DNA of 7,453 bases. Source: JBOGXF01 sp050694275 (GTDB taxonomy: Bacteria > Actinomycetota > CADDZG01 > WHSQ01). Numbering within the stretch: position 1 is the first letter of the stretch; each line of letters begins with the position of its first letter. Below are positions 1-5,963 of this stretch, piece after piece. Where the stretch lies: assembly GCA_050694275.1 (NCBI GenBank), contig JBOGXF010000083.1, positions 1 to 7,453 on the forward strand. The letters are read 5' to 3'. The translations under genes were made by a program, and so were the position numbers. The notes beneath the pieces are model-generated. The model searched no databases and was not told the DNA's origin. It saw nothing but the letters and a program-made list of their open reading frames with translations.

Positions 1-1640
1 CTTCCTCCCAGCACGAGGGGGCGGACCCACGCGGCCGCGGCCGCGTGGGTCGAGAAGGTACGCGGCGAGGGGGCCGAGGAGTCGGCCGAGCTGCTCGCCT
101 ATCACTACGAGTGCGCCTTAGAGGCGCTCGGGGACGAAGCGTCCCGCAGGCGGCCCGGCGCTACTCGACGATCGCGGCGCATGGCGCCCAGCGTCGCTTC
201 GCGATCCAACAGGCCGAAGTGTTCGGCCGCCGCGCCGTGGAGCTATCGACTCCCGGCAACGAGCGTAACGAAGCGCTCGAGACCCTTGGTGATATCCACT
301 ATCTTGCGCTGAGGGGGAATCCTGCGTGGAACGCATACACATCCGCACTCCGCGAGCTTGACGGCATCGTCCCCGAAGATCCGCCGCGCTTCGCACGTAT
401 CGCAGCCAAGGCGACGATGATCCCGACACGATGGATCGGAACCATGGAGGAGGAGGTTCCACCCGATGAGATCGCTGGCGTCCTCGAGGCGGGGCTGCGG
501 GCGGCCGGCGAACGAGACAGCCGGGAGCGAGCGATGTTGCTCAGCGCACGTGCGTTCCTCGCGGGCACTGCCGACCGTTCGGCGGAGTCTGACGTAGCCG
601 ATAGGTCGGCTCGTGAGGCGGTCGCCATGGCGCAACGGCTGGGCGATCCCAACCTTGTCTCTGCCGCAATGGACGCGCGCGCAGTGGTGCTGTGGCCGAC
701 GGGCCGCTACGGTGAGATAAGCGGCCTCGATCGCGCCCGGCTGGAACTGATCGGAGATCTTTCGGACGTGAGGGAGATCGCAGACATCCTTCTTAGCGCC
801 GGCCGCGATCTCACGCGTGTCGGCGAATACGAAGAGGCTCTGGGGTATCTGGACCGTGCGGCCGACAGCGTGGAGGGCATCGACCCCGGTCAGTACGTCC
901 ATACCTTGGTGCACAGATCGGCGACTCTCTTCTTCCTCGGCAAGTGGGACGAGGCTTTGGCGGACCTGGCCCAGATCGAGGCCCTGGAAACCATATCGGA
1001 GGAGGAAATCCCAGCCTATGCCGTGAGGGCCGTCGGCATCGCCTACTTCTGCAGCCAGCTGCGCGGTCAAACGGGCGACGCCGAACGCTACCTGACTGTC
1101 CTGCGCGCCTACAGAGACAGGATCGAGCGCGTCGGGTTCGGTGCGCTAGATGCCCTCGATCCGCTCACCGTCCCGGCCCGTGCTGTCGCCCACTCGGGGC
1201 ACGTTCCCGAAGCGATGACATGGCTGAACCTGAAGAGGGGACCTGGTCTCAGCGAACATCTCGAAGCCGCCTGCGACATCGCGGCCCTCTCCTCAGAGTT
1301 GGACTGGGCAGCCGAGATCCTGGCGAAGTCACGCGAGGAGGTCGCCTACGCAGGAGTGCGAGCGCTCGAACACTATGCCGAGCGACTCGATGGAAACATC
1401 AAGGCAGCTTCCGAAGATCGCACGGCTGCCGTGGACAGATTGCTGACGTCGGCCGAGGGCTTCTCGAGCCTGGGCGCGCGCTGGGAAGAAGCGTGTTCGC
1501 GGCTCTCCGCAGGCCGTGTGCTGACAGAGGACGGCGCTTCTACTCAGGCTCTTAATCAATTCAAGCGAGCCCTGCCCGTCTTTGAAGAGCTCCAGTCGGT
1601 TCGAGAAGCGCGACTCTGCCGGGAAGCTACTTCGTCTTAG
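1..1640 (+). CDS. C-terminal TPR region of a large nucleotide cyclase/AAA-ATPase-type regulatory protein (5' partial, apparent frameshift)
   Basis: The gene enters from the left edge. Its first part reads in frame 1 from base 1: a THAAAAAWVEKVRGEG stretch followed by AELLAYHYECALEAL. This pattern is typical of the segment joining the AAA/NACHT-like ATPase to the TPR region in actinobacterial adenylate-cyclase-fused ATPases (COG3899-like). Frame 1 then loses sense and closes at the TGA at 310-312. Meaningful sequence continues one frame over (RRYSTIAAHGAQRRFAIQQAEVF region onward) to the TAG at 1638-1640. The switch lies at about 141-160 and equals loss of one base. The GTG at 45 would give an Arg/Gly-rich, out-of-frame N-terminus and is not the real start. 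The rest is a helical TPR solenoid (for example GEYEEALGYLDRA and GKWDEALADLAQIE), presumably a protein-interaction or sensory arm. No catalytic motif lies inside the window, so the cyclase/ATPase identity is inferred. The gene is either a true pseudogene or carries a sequencing/assembly error. Confidence 0.72.
   Translation, partial: SSQHEGADPRGRGRVGREGTRRGGRGVGRAARLSLRVRLRGARGRSVPQAARRYSTIAAHGAQRRFAIQQAEVFGRRAVELSTPGNERNEALETLGDIHYLALRGNPAWNAYTSALRELDGIVPEDPPRFARIAAKATMIPTRWIGTMEEEVPPDEIAGVLEAGLRAAGERDSRERAMLLSARAFLAGTADRSAESDVADRSAREAVAMAQRLGDPNLVSAAMDARAVVLWPTGRYGEISGLDRARLELIGDLSDVREIADILLSAGRDLTRVGEYEEALGYLDRAADSVEGIDPGQYVHTLVHRSATLFFLGKWDEALADLAQIEALETISEEEIPAYAVRAVGIAYFCSQLRGQTGDAERYLTVLRAYRDRIERVGFGALDALDPLTVPARAVAHSGHVPEAMTWLNLKRGPGLSEHLEAACDIAALSSELDWAAEILAKSREEVAYAGVRALEHYAERLDGNIKAASEDRTAAVDRLLTSAEGFSSLGARWEEACSRLSAGRVLTEDGASTQALNQFKRALPVFEELQSVREARLCREATSS
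24..51. repeat. Perfect 28-bp palindrome
   Basis: Two 14-base arms (GACCCACGCGGCCG and its exact reverse complement) meet without a spacer and contain two overlapping GCGGCCGC octamers. It lies inside the coding region, encoding the Ala-rich run before WVEK, so it may only reflect GC-rich codons. The symmetry is perfect over 28 bases and stops abruptly on both sides. Confidence 0.9.
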
Positions 1641-1649
1641 CCGCTCCTT

Positions 1650-1835
1650 CTAGACGGGCAGCGTCTCGAGCTCCTTCTTGCACGCCTTTATGGCCTCGCG
1701 GATCGGCTCCGGAAGCGGTTCGCCGTGGGCTTCCTCGATATGGCCCAAGAGGCCAGCGACCTGACCCGAGACCAGATCTCCCGGTGGGGTTGGCTGCCAC
1801 CAATCTTTCAACGGGCAGTCAAGGGGGTGGGGCAT
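1650..1835 (-). CDS. Small Cys/His-containing hypothetical protein (61 aa)
   Basis: I do not recognise the family. The ATG at 1833-1835 is chosen because AAGGGAG lies about five bases upstream on the minus strand. An upstream in-frame ATG at 1919 would add 28 residues, but has no clear ribosome binding site and would run into the candidate promoter region. The protein begins MPHPLDCPLKDWW and has Cys7, a GHIEEAHG segment with His32 and His37, and Cys52 near a Lys/Glu-rich C-terminal helix. The Cys...His-x4-His spacing recalls small single-finger or DUF1059-like proteins in which Cys and His residues bind metal, but this is only a resemblance. No signal peptide or membrane segment is visible. 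It is convergent with the upstream TPR gene, with nine bases between the stop codons and no obvious terminator hairpin. Confidence 0.6.
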   Translation of the reverse strand: MPHPLDCPLKDWWQPTPPGDLVSGQVAGLLGHIEEAHGEPLPEPIREAIKACKKELETLPV

Positions 1836-1900
1836 GTCGACTCCCTTCTCTTTGGGGCATCGCCTCGGTGAAGGCATCATCCCGGCAGACGGATCCAGGC

Positions 1901-1940
1901 AAAAGGTACTTTTGCACACTCCGCCCGTGCAGAATTAAAC
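1901..1940 (+). promoter_or_regulatory. Candidate promoter with two overlapping inverted repeats (operator-like)
   Basis: A TTGCAC hexamer (1912-1917) is followed after 17 bases by TTAAAC (1935-1940), a plausible but weak -35/-10 pair. It would start transcription near 1947, just ahead of the structured leader of the protease gene. Two dyads overlap it. The first is AAAAG-GTA-CTTTT (1901-1913). The second is TTTTGCAC-N9-GTGCAGAA (1910-1917 and 1927-1934), with one mismatch in eight and 17 bp between half-site centres. The second brackets the -35/-10 spacer, where a repressor or activator would act. The regulator is unknown and the promoter match is modest. The region is notably AT-richer than its surroundings. 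Confidence 0.35.
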
Positions 1941-1948
1941 ATTCGTTT

Positions 1949-2057
1949 CACCTACAAAGCTATACAAACGGGATAGATTAATGATCCCGGCAGGCAGGTC
2001 GCAAGGCTGGGGCGCCTAACCCACCAAAGAAGGCAGAACTCTAGCGGGGAACCGAGG
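1949..2057 (+). promoter_or_regulatory. Structured 5' leader resembling a c-di-GMP-I (GEMM) riboswitch
   Basis: The bases just before the protease start carry, in order, blocks close to those of the c-di-GMP-I aptamer. These are CAAAC (1965-1969); a hairpin CGGGAT/ATCCCG (1969-1974 with 1984-1989); GTCGCAAGGCT (1998-2008, compare GACGCAAAGCC); GCCTAACCC (2014-2022, compare GCCUAAACC); and TAGCGGGGAACCGA (2042-2055, compare UAGCGGGGUUACCGA). GCCT (2014-2017) can also pair with AGGC (2031-2034). The 3' block overlaps the GAGG that would serve as ribosome binding site, three bases before the ATG at 2061, so ligand binding could mask it. Against a canonical assignment, the hairpin loop is not GNRA, eight or nine extra bases sit between the hairpin and GTCGC, and the position matching the ligand-contacting G20 of the Vibrio Vc2 RNA reads U (1963). 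It may be a variant, a degenerate copy or a coincidence. Confidence 0.5.
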
Positions 2058-2060
2058 ACA

Positions 2061-4565
2061 ATGTCAGCCACAATCTCGAGCTTCGCCTCTCAGGGCGCCG
2101 GGCGAGCGCGCCTCCTGCCGTCCCTCGTCACCCTTATAAGCGTCTGTCTGGCCTCTGTGATAGTCGGGGCTCAAACGGCCTCGTCCCAGACGTTGCCCAT
2201 CGTCTGTGACGAGCCGGGGTCCGTTCGCTCGGAGCCCACCGATTCCACCCCCGAGCCTTACCGCGGTACAGAGACGGGGGTACCTCTGTCGCCGGGTGTC
2301 GAGGTGCAATGGCAAGGGCCGTGTGGCACGACGGGCGGGCACACCACCGAGAGAGACGGCACCGACTTCGACCACTACTTCTTCGAGCTCACGAGTCCAA
2401 GCGATCTGCACGTTCGGATCGACTGGCCGGATCCCGGCGATACCTTCTTTGTTCACGTATATCGGGGACGCATAGATGGCGATTCGCTGCCCCCCAGTTG
2501 CGAGAATGCTCCGGAGCCCTGTCTCGTGGCTAGTGAAGCAAATCTTCTTCGGTTCGGGAGGCTCGAAGCCGTTGCGACCAACTTGCAGCCGGGTCAGTAC
2601 ACGATCAGAGTCATCTACTCGGTCGTGGTTGAGGGTTACTACGAGGGGACAATCTCGGCGCAGATCCCACCACCCCCACCACCCGAGATACTTCCACCGG
2701 ACGGCACACCCGGCGAGCGTGGGCTGTATCCCCTGATACCGGAGGATGAGTTCTTCCAGGACCAGTGGGGGCTCAAGAACATCCAGGCGCCCCAAGCGTG
2801 GCAGCAGGCGCGCGCCACGGGCTTCGGAATCACGATCGCAATCGTGGACACGGGAGTGGATTTCGGGCATCCCGACCTAACCTGTCCCGGGAAGCTCCTG
2901 GTCCTAGAGGGGTCGACCATCGGCAAAGATGAACCTCCCAGTGATAACGAGGGTCACGGCACCCACGTATCCGGGATCGCCGGCGCGTGTACGAACAACG
3001 AAGAAGGCGTCGCCGGGGTTGCACCCGATGCCACGATCATGCCCGTCAGCGTGTTCGATGCGTTCCAAGAGTCGGACATCGCGCCCGGAGGTGCGGACGC
3101 TGTCATGGCCGCGGGGATCCGTTTTGCGACAGAGAACGGCGCCCACGTGATCAATCTGTCGATAGGCCCGCCTCCTCCTGAGAGCTATTTCCCCGAGGTC
3201 CACCCCCAGACCGAGGCCGCGCTCGAAGAGGCGCGTGCCGCCGGCGTCGTGATCGCGGCGGCAGCCGGAAACTTCTCCTCGCCCGTGTGCGAGTACCCAT
3301 CACTATCTCAGTTCGTGATCTGTGTCGGTGCCGTGGATCGTGACGACCAGAAGCCTTATTACAGCGACCTTCCCAACAACTTCGACCGCAACTCGGGCGG
3401 GACGGGGCCCGGCGTGATGGCTCCGGGGGGCGCGAATAGGGCATGTACTCAGGTAACCGGGGGCATAAATCGGAACGGCATCGTGTCGACCTACCTCACG
3501 GATGTGGGAGACGAAGATTGCGACTATCCCCCCGGCTACAGGGAGGTCAGTGGAACCTCGATGGCCTCACCGCACGTTGCCGGTGTCGCCGCGCTCGTCT
3601 ACGACCGGTTGGGAGGAGAACGCAGCGCGGATAACGCAGACCTCATCGTGGACACGATCCTCGCGACGGCCGATGACCTCGGTACCCCCGGTCCCGATCC
3701 GGTGTTCGGGGCCGGGCGGGTCAACGCACTGAGGGCGGTGCAGGCAGTGGAGGTGACCGGCGAGACCGATCCGGACGCCGGTGGATCTCCGTCCCCCGAA
3801 CCGAGCCCGTCCCCCGATGCATCTCCGTCCCCCGAACCGAGCCCGTCCCTCGAACCGAGAGCCCCAGCTTTGGTCGTCCTTACTCCGGCCGAGAGCAAGA
3901 GCGCGCCGGGTAGAGACCACCCCGTTACGGCCCTCGTGACCGATGCGTCGGGCGCGCCGGTCGCCGGCGCCACGGTGGAGTGGTCCTCGACCGGGGTCGG
4001 GGAGATCTCGAGCCGCGACGCGATGACCGACGACGACGGGGTGGCGCGCGCGGCGCTGTCCTCGGGCGAGCGCGGCGATCAGGTCGTCACCGCGACCGCG
4101 ACGTCGTGCGCCGAGGACGGGAGCTGCAGCGCCAGGGCGGTCCAGCACTGGGGGCCCGCGTTCTGCGACGTCTTCGGAACTGACGGCAACGACTTCATCG
4201 AGGGAACCGCGGCCGGCGAGGTCATCTGCGGTTTCGGCGGTGCCGACGTCATCCTCGGCCGCGGGGGTAACGACATCCTGCTCGGGGGTCGGGGAAGCGA
4301 CGTCATCCGCGGCGGCGGCGGGAACGACATTCTGCTCGGAGGCCGCGGGAGCGATCGGCTCTTCGGTGGCCGCGGCGCCGACTTGATCAGGGGGGGCGGC
4401 GGGGACGACGAGCTCCGAGGGGGCCGGGGGCCCGACCGCCTGTTCGGGGGCCGGGGGCGCGATCTCCTCCAGGGCGGCCGGGGAGCGGACAAGCTCGACG
4501 GCGGTCCCCAGCGCGATATCTGCCGCCCGGGCCGAGGCCGGGACGCCATGACGAGATGCGAGTAG
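2061..4565 (+). CDS. Secreted subtilisin-like (S8) serine protease with PPC-like, Ig-like and RTX calcium-binding domains
   Basis: This 834-aa protein starts with a Sec-type signal peptide (Arg15/Arg17, hydrophobic 18-36, likely cleavage after Ala37 or Ala40). Residues about 72-201 form a beta-rich PPC-like domain (FDHYFFEL, then LQPGQYTIRV). A short Pro run follows, then the S8 catalytic domain (about 230-560) with Asp263 in IAIVDTGVD, His299 in GHGTHVSGIAG, oxyanion Asn404 in AAAGN and Ser500 in GTSMASPHVAG. All key residues are present, so it should be an active exopeptidase or endopeptidase. A Ser-Pro-Glu repeat linker (576-600) leads to a bacterial Ig-like domain (about 601-695) and eight or more GGxGxDxL-type RTX repeats (706-815), ending with Cys821 and Cys833. 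No I9 inhibitor propeptide is recognised; the N-terminal domain may take that place. RTX repeats bind calcium and fold outside the cell. The gene is preceded by the structured leader and converges on a kinase remnant 22 bases downstream. Confidence 0.93.
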   Translation: MSATISSFASQGAGRARLLPSLVTLISVCLASVIVGAQTASSQTLPIVCDEPGSVRSEPTDSTPEPYRGTETGVPLSPGVEVQWQGPCGTTGGHTTERDGTDFDHYFFELTSPSDLHVRIDWPDPGDTFFVHVYRGRIDGDSLPPSCENAPEPCLVASEANLLRFGRLEAVATNLQPGQYTIRVIYSVVVEGYYEGTISAQIPPPPPPEILPPDGTPGERGLYPLIPEDEFFQDQWGLKNIQAPQAWQQARATGFGITIAIVDTGVDFGHPDLTCPGKLLVLEGSTIGKDEPPSDNEGHGTHVSGIAGACTNNEEGVAGVAPDATIMPVSVFDAFQESDIAPGGADAVMAAGIRFATENGAHVINLSIGPPPPESYFPEVHPQTEAALEEARAAGVVIAAAAGNFSSPVCEYPSLSQFVICVGAVDRDDQKPYYSDLPNNFDRNSGGTGPGVMAPGGANRACTQVTGGINRNGIVSTYLTDVGDEDCDYPPGYREVSGTSMASPHVAGVAALVYDRLGGERSADNADLIVDTILATADDLGTPGPDPVFGAGRVNALRAVQAVEVTGETDPDAGGSPSPEPSPSPDASPSPEPSPSLEPRAPALVVLTPAESKSAPGRDHPVTALVTDASGAPVAGATVEWSSTGVGEISSRDAMTDDDGVARAALSSGERGDQVVTATATSCAEDGSCSARAVQHWGPAFCDVFGTDGNDFIEGTAAGEVICGFGGADVILGRGGNDILLGGRGSDVIRGGGGNDILLGGRGSDRLFGGRGADLIRGGGGDDELRGGRGPDRLFGGRGRDLLQGGRGADKLDGGPQRDICRPGRGRDAMTRCE
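3785..3849 (+). repeat. 36-bp direct repeat in the Ser/Pro linker
   Basis: A 29-base block beginning ATCTCCGTCCCCCGAACC occurs at 3785-3813 and again, identical, at 3821-3849, a period of 36 bases. It encodes two copies of a 12-residue SPSPEPSPSPDA-type linker unit between the protease and Ig-like domains. The identity at DNA level suggests recent slippage or expansion, so linker length may vary between strains. Confidence 0.85.
4210..4515 (+). repeat. RTX-encoding tandem repeat tract
   Basis: Imperfect 27-base units rich in GGNGGNCGNGGNNNCGAC encode the GGRGxDxLxGG nonapeptides of the protease C-terminus. Units such as those giving GGNDILLGGRGSD occur twice nearly unchanged (around 4266-4305 and 4320-4359). 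The tract is a likely substrate for recombination with other RTX genes, and a related fragment lies downstream at 5963-6121. Confidence 0.85.
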
Positions 4566-4587
4566 TGGAGTCGCCCTCCGGACCGTC

Positions 4588-4932
4588 TCAGTGGGCAATC
4601 GGGAGCGTGTAGGAGAACGTCGCGCCCCCGCCGGGGGAGCTGTCGACCCAGATGCGGCCCCCCTGCGCCTCGACCATCTGTTTGCACATGTAGAGCCCGA
4701 GCCCGGTTCCGTGATGGTTCCGGCCGTTGTCGAGGCAGGAGAACTTGTGGAAGAGCCTGGCGATGTCGTCGTCGCTCAATCCGGGTCCGTGATCGCGCAT
4801 CGACACCCGGAGCATCTCTTCCATCAGGGCGATCTCGATTTCGACCGCGGTGTCTCGCGGCGAGAACTTGAGCGCGTTGGACAAGAGATTGGCGAGGATC
4901 TGCCAGTGACGGCGCTCGTCACCGAGCGCGGA
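4588..4932 (-). pseudogene. HK-A: 5'-truncated histidine kinase fragment (most of HATPase_c domain)
   Basis: On the minus strand the sequence runs from ALGDERRHWQILANLLSNALKFSP through RDHGPGLSDDDI (G1 box), LFHKF (F box) and GTGLGLYMCKQMVEAQGG (G2 box) to a TGA at 4588-4590. It matches residues 301-412 of the intact kinase at 6165-7403, with about four of five residues identical, plus one extra C-terminal His. The similarity stops at 4926-4932, and the frame beyond has no start codon before a stop at 4990-4992. The sensor and HisKA regions, with the phosphoacceptor His, are therefore gone. A TTG at 4882-4884 could in principle start a 98-aa ATP-binding fragment, but this would begin inside the N box. 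It is most simply a remnant of a deleted paralogue, and it keeps the convergent position next to the RTX protease gene. Confidence 0.85.
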
Positions 4933-5052
4933 GGGTATTGATCTTGCGAGTTCAGCCCCGTCCTTACTTTCGGGCGGGGCAGGGTTCGCCTACAGCCCAG
5001 GCTGAGACGGCACGACCTACTGGTGGAACGGATGTTGTAGTATGCTACGAAG
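4933..5052. other. Gap between kinase remnant and toxin-antitoxin pair, with an inverted repeat
   Basis: No gene is seen here. GCCCCG (4955-4960) and CGGGGC (4975-4980) can form a GC-rich hairpin with a 14-base loop, but no T run follows on either strand, so a terminator is doubtful. The right end carries the probable promoter of the antitoxin gene. This stretch is unrelated to the corresponding kinase sequence and marks the edge of the rearrangement. Confidence 0.5.
5037..5052 (+). promoter_or_regulatory. Probable -10 and operator dyad for a leaderless antitoxin transcript
   Basis: TATGCT (5041-5046) lies seven bases before the ATG at 5053, so transcription would start at or next to the start codon. 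No convincing ribosome binding site is present, which fits the leaderless mRNAs common in Actinomycetota. The element sits inside GTAG-TATG-CTAC (5037-5048), a dyad suited to autoregulation by the HTH antitoxin. No good -35 box is seen. Confidence 0.4.
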
Positions 5053-5298
5053 ATGCTTACAGTGCCGGAAGTGGCCAAGCGAACGGGGAGGAATGCCGAG
5101 ACGATCCGGCGGTGGATACGCGAGGGCAAGCTCCGCGCCCGCAAGGTTGGCACTCAGCACGTGATCGAGGAGGAGGATCTCGAGTCCCTTCTGGATGATG
5201 GGCTCCTCCCCGCTCCCGCCGGCTGGGACCGGCTCTTCACGGGCGATCCGATGCCCAACTGGGAGGCCATCATCCGCAGACAGCGCGCCGAGCGCTGA
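5053..5298 (+). CDS. MerR-type/excisionase-like HTH antitoxin (HTH_17 family)
   Basis: This 81-aa protein opens with a MerR-like winged HTH: LTVPEVAKRTGRNAETIRRW is the helix-turn-helix and REGKLRARKVGTQHVIEEEDL is the wing and following helix (residues 2-47). The remaining 30 or so residues (LLPAPAGWDRLFTGDPMPNW, then a basic helix) look like a tail that could bind and inhibit the toxin. The next gene, a PIN-domain protein, starts five bases after its stop, so the two are almost certainly co-transcribed and translationally coupled. It probably binds its own promoter. HTH_17 antitoxins paired with PIN toxins are known but less common than AbrB- or RHH-type VapB proteins. An excisionase role is unlikely, as no integrase is present. 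Confidence 0.82.
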   Translation: MLTVPEVAKRTGRNAETIRRWIREGKLRARKVGTQHVIEEEDLESLLDDGLLPAPAGWDRLFTGDPMPNWEAIIRRQRAER

Positions 5299-5303
5299 TC
5301 CGG

Positions 5304-5696
5304 ATGATCGTCCTCGATGCCAGCTCAGCGCTCCGCGCGTCGCTTCGACCCGAAGGATTCGGCGATATCGCTTCTCTTAAGCCGGTGGGGCCTCCGTTGC
5401 TGTGGTCGGAAGCGTTATCGGCTCTCAGGCAGGCCGTGTGGCGGGGGGACATGACCAAAGAGGTGGGGGACGCAGCGCTGGGCCGGTTCCTGGCGGCCCC
5501 GATCGACCGCCGCGCGCCTCGAAGGCTGTACCGGGAGGCGTGGGCGCTCGCATCGGAGCTGGGATGGGCGAAGACTTACGACGCGGAATACGTGGCGCTT
5601 GCCCGTCTGCTCGACTGTCCTCTGGTGACGAGAGATCGCCGCCTGGAGCGGAGGATCGGCGGAATCGTGGAAGTCCTTGCTCCCACGGAACTTTGA
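5304..5696 (+). CDS. PIN-domain ribonuclease toxin (VapC-like)
   Basis: This 130-aa protein has the length and layout of VapC toxins, Mg2+-dependent endoribonucleases that cleave tRNA or other RNAs when released from the antitoxin. The four acidic active-site positions are present: Asp5 in MIVLDASSAL, Glu36 in LLWSEALSAL, Asp93 in KTYDAEYVALA and Asp111 in LVTRDRRLERR. The ATG at 5304 is used; it has no clear ribosome binding site, consistent with coupling to the antitoxin gene five bases upstream. The gene is intact although its surroundings are decayed, which suggests selection or recent arrival. The RNA target cannot be read from the sequence. Confidence 0.85.
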   Translation: MIVLDASSALRASLRPEGFGDIASLKPVGPPLLWSEALSALRQAVWRGDMTKEVGDAALGRFLAAPIDRRAPRRLYREAWALASELGWAKTYDAEYVALARLLDCPLVTRDRRLERRIGGIVEVLAPTEL

Positions 5697-5852
5697 CACC
5701 TTCGAACGCAAGGCATCTGATCGTGGGGCTCCTTTCGATTACCGGCGCCATCCTGTGTCGGTGGTTCGAGGATAGGGATTGCCTCGTTCAGCAGTTCACG
5801 GCGACGGTCAACGCACGGCAGACGTCTTCCATGCGGACGGGGGAGAGTGTTG
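5697..5852. other. Gap after the toxin gene, no recognised content
   Basis: These 156 bases have no supported reading frame in either direction, no terminator-like hairpin with a T run, and no repeat of the left-hand gap at 4933-5052. They may be decayed remains of a gene lost in the rearrangement. Confidence 0.4.
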
Positions 5853-5963
5853 TGATACCTTCAGCTCGACGGGCTCGGTTTCGGGCGAGAACTTCAGCGC
5901 GTTCGACAGCAGGTTGCTGAGGATTTGCCACTGGCGCTGCCGGTCACCGAGGGCGAGCGGCAG
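5853..5963 (-). pseudogene. HK-B: short internal histidine kinase fragment (N box region)
   Basis: The minus strand encodes LPLALGDRQRQWQILSNLLSNALKFSP followed by ETEPVELKVS. This corresponds to residues 298-334 or so of the intact kinase, including both N-box Asn residues. Before it (higher coordinates) the sequence switches at once to RTX-coding DNA on the opposite strand. After it, similarity to kinases ends and a stop follows in frame. It differs from both HK-A and HK-C at several positions (DRQRQW against DERRHW and DERRNW; ETEPVEL), so it comes from a third paralogue rather than a fresh copy of either. Confidence 0.82.

Noticed and set aside
1836..1919. 28-residue N-terminal extension of the small minus-strand protein
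   Set aside because: The upstream ATG lacks a ribosome binding site and the extension overlaps the divergent regulatory region, while the internal ATG has a good Shine-Dalgarno sequence.
1949..2060. ydaO-type c-di-AMP riboswitch, suggested by GGGGAACC
   Set aside because: The second half of that aptamer (the GACAGCTAACC block) is absent, and the other conserved blocks fit c-di-GMP-I better.
2064..2870. Minus-strand open frame of 268 codons opposite the protease N-terminal region
   Set aside because: It is antisense to a well-supported secreted protease and has no domain, signal or ribosome binding site.
4210..4515. Regularly spaced GC-rich repeats that could suggest a CRISPR array
   Set aside because: The units are imperfect, contiguous 27-base codon repeats encoding RTX nonapeptides, with no unique spacers.
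3567..4598. Long minus-strand open frame of 343 codons under the protease 3' half
   Set aside because: The product is a low-complexity Pro/Ala/Val run created by reading the RTX repeats backwards in GC-rich DNA.
4933..5852. Toxin-antitoxin pair as cargo of a transposon or integron
   Set aside because: I compared the flanks by eye and found no inverted terminal repeats, target duplications, attachment site or recombinase gene.
5402..5920. 172-codon plus-strand frame running through the toxin gene and beyond
   Set aside because: It overlaps the PIN toxin in another frame and gives an Arg/Gly-rich product without motifs; the toxin frame carries all active-site residues.
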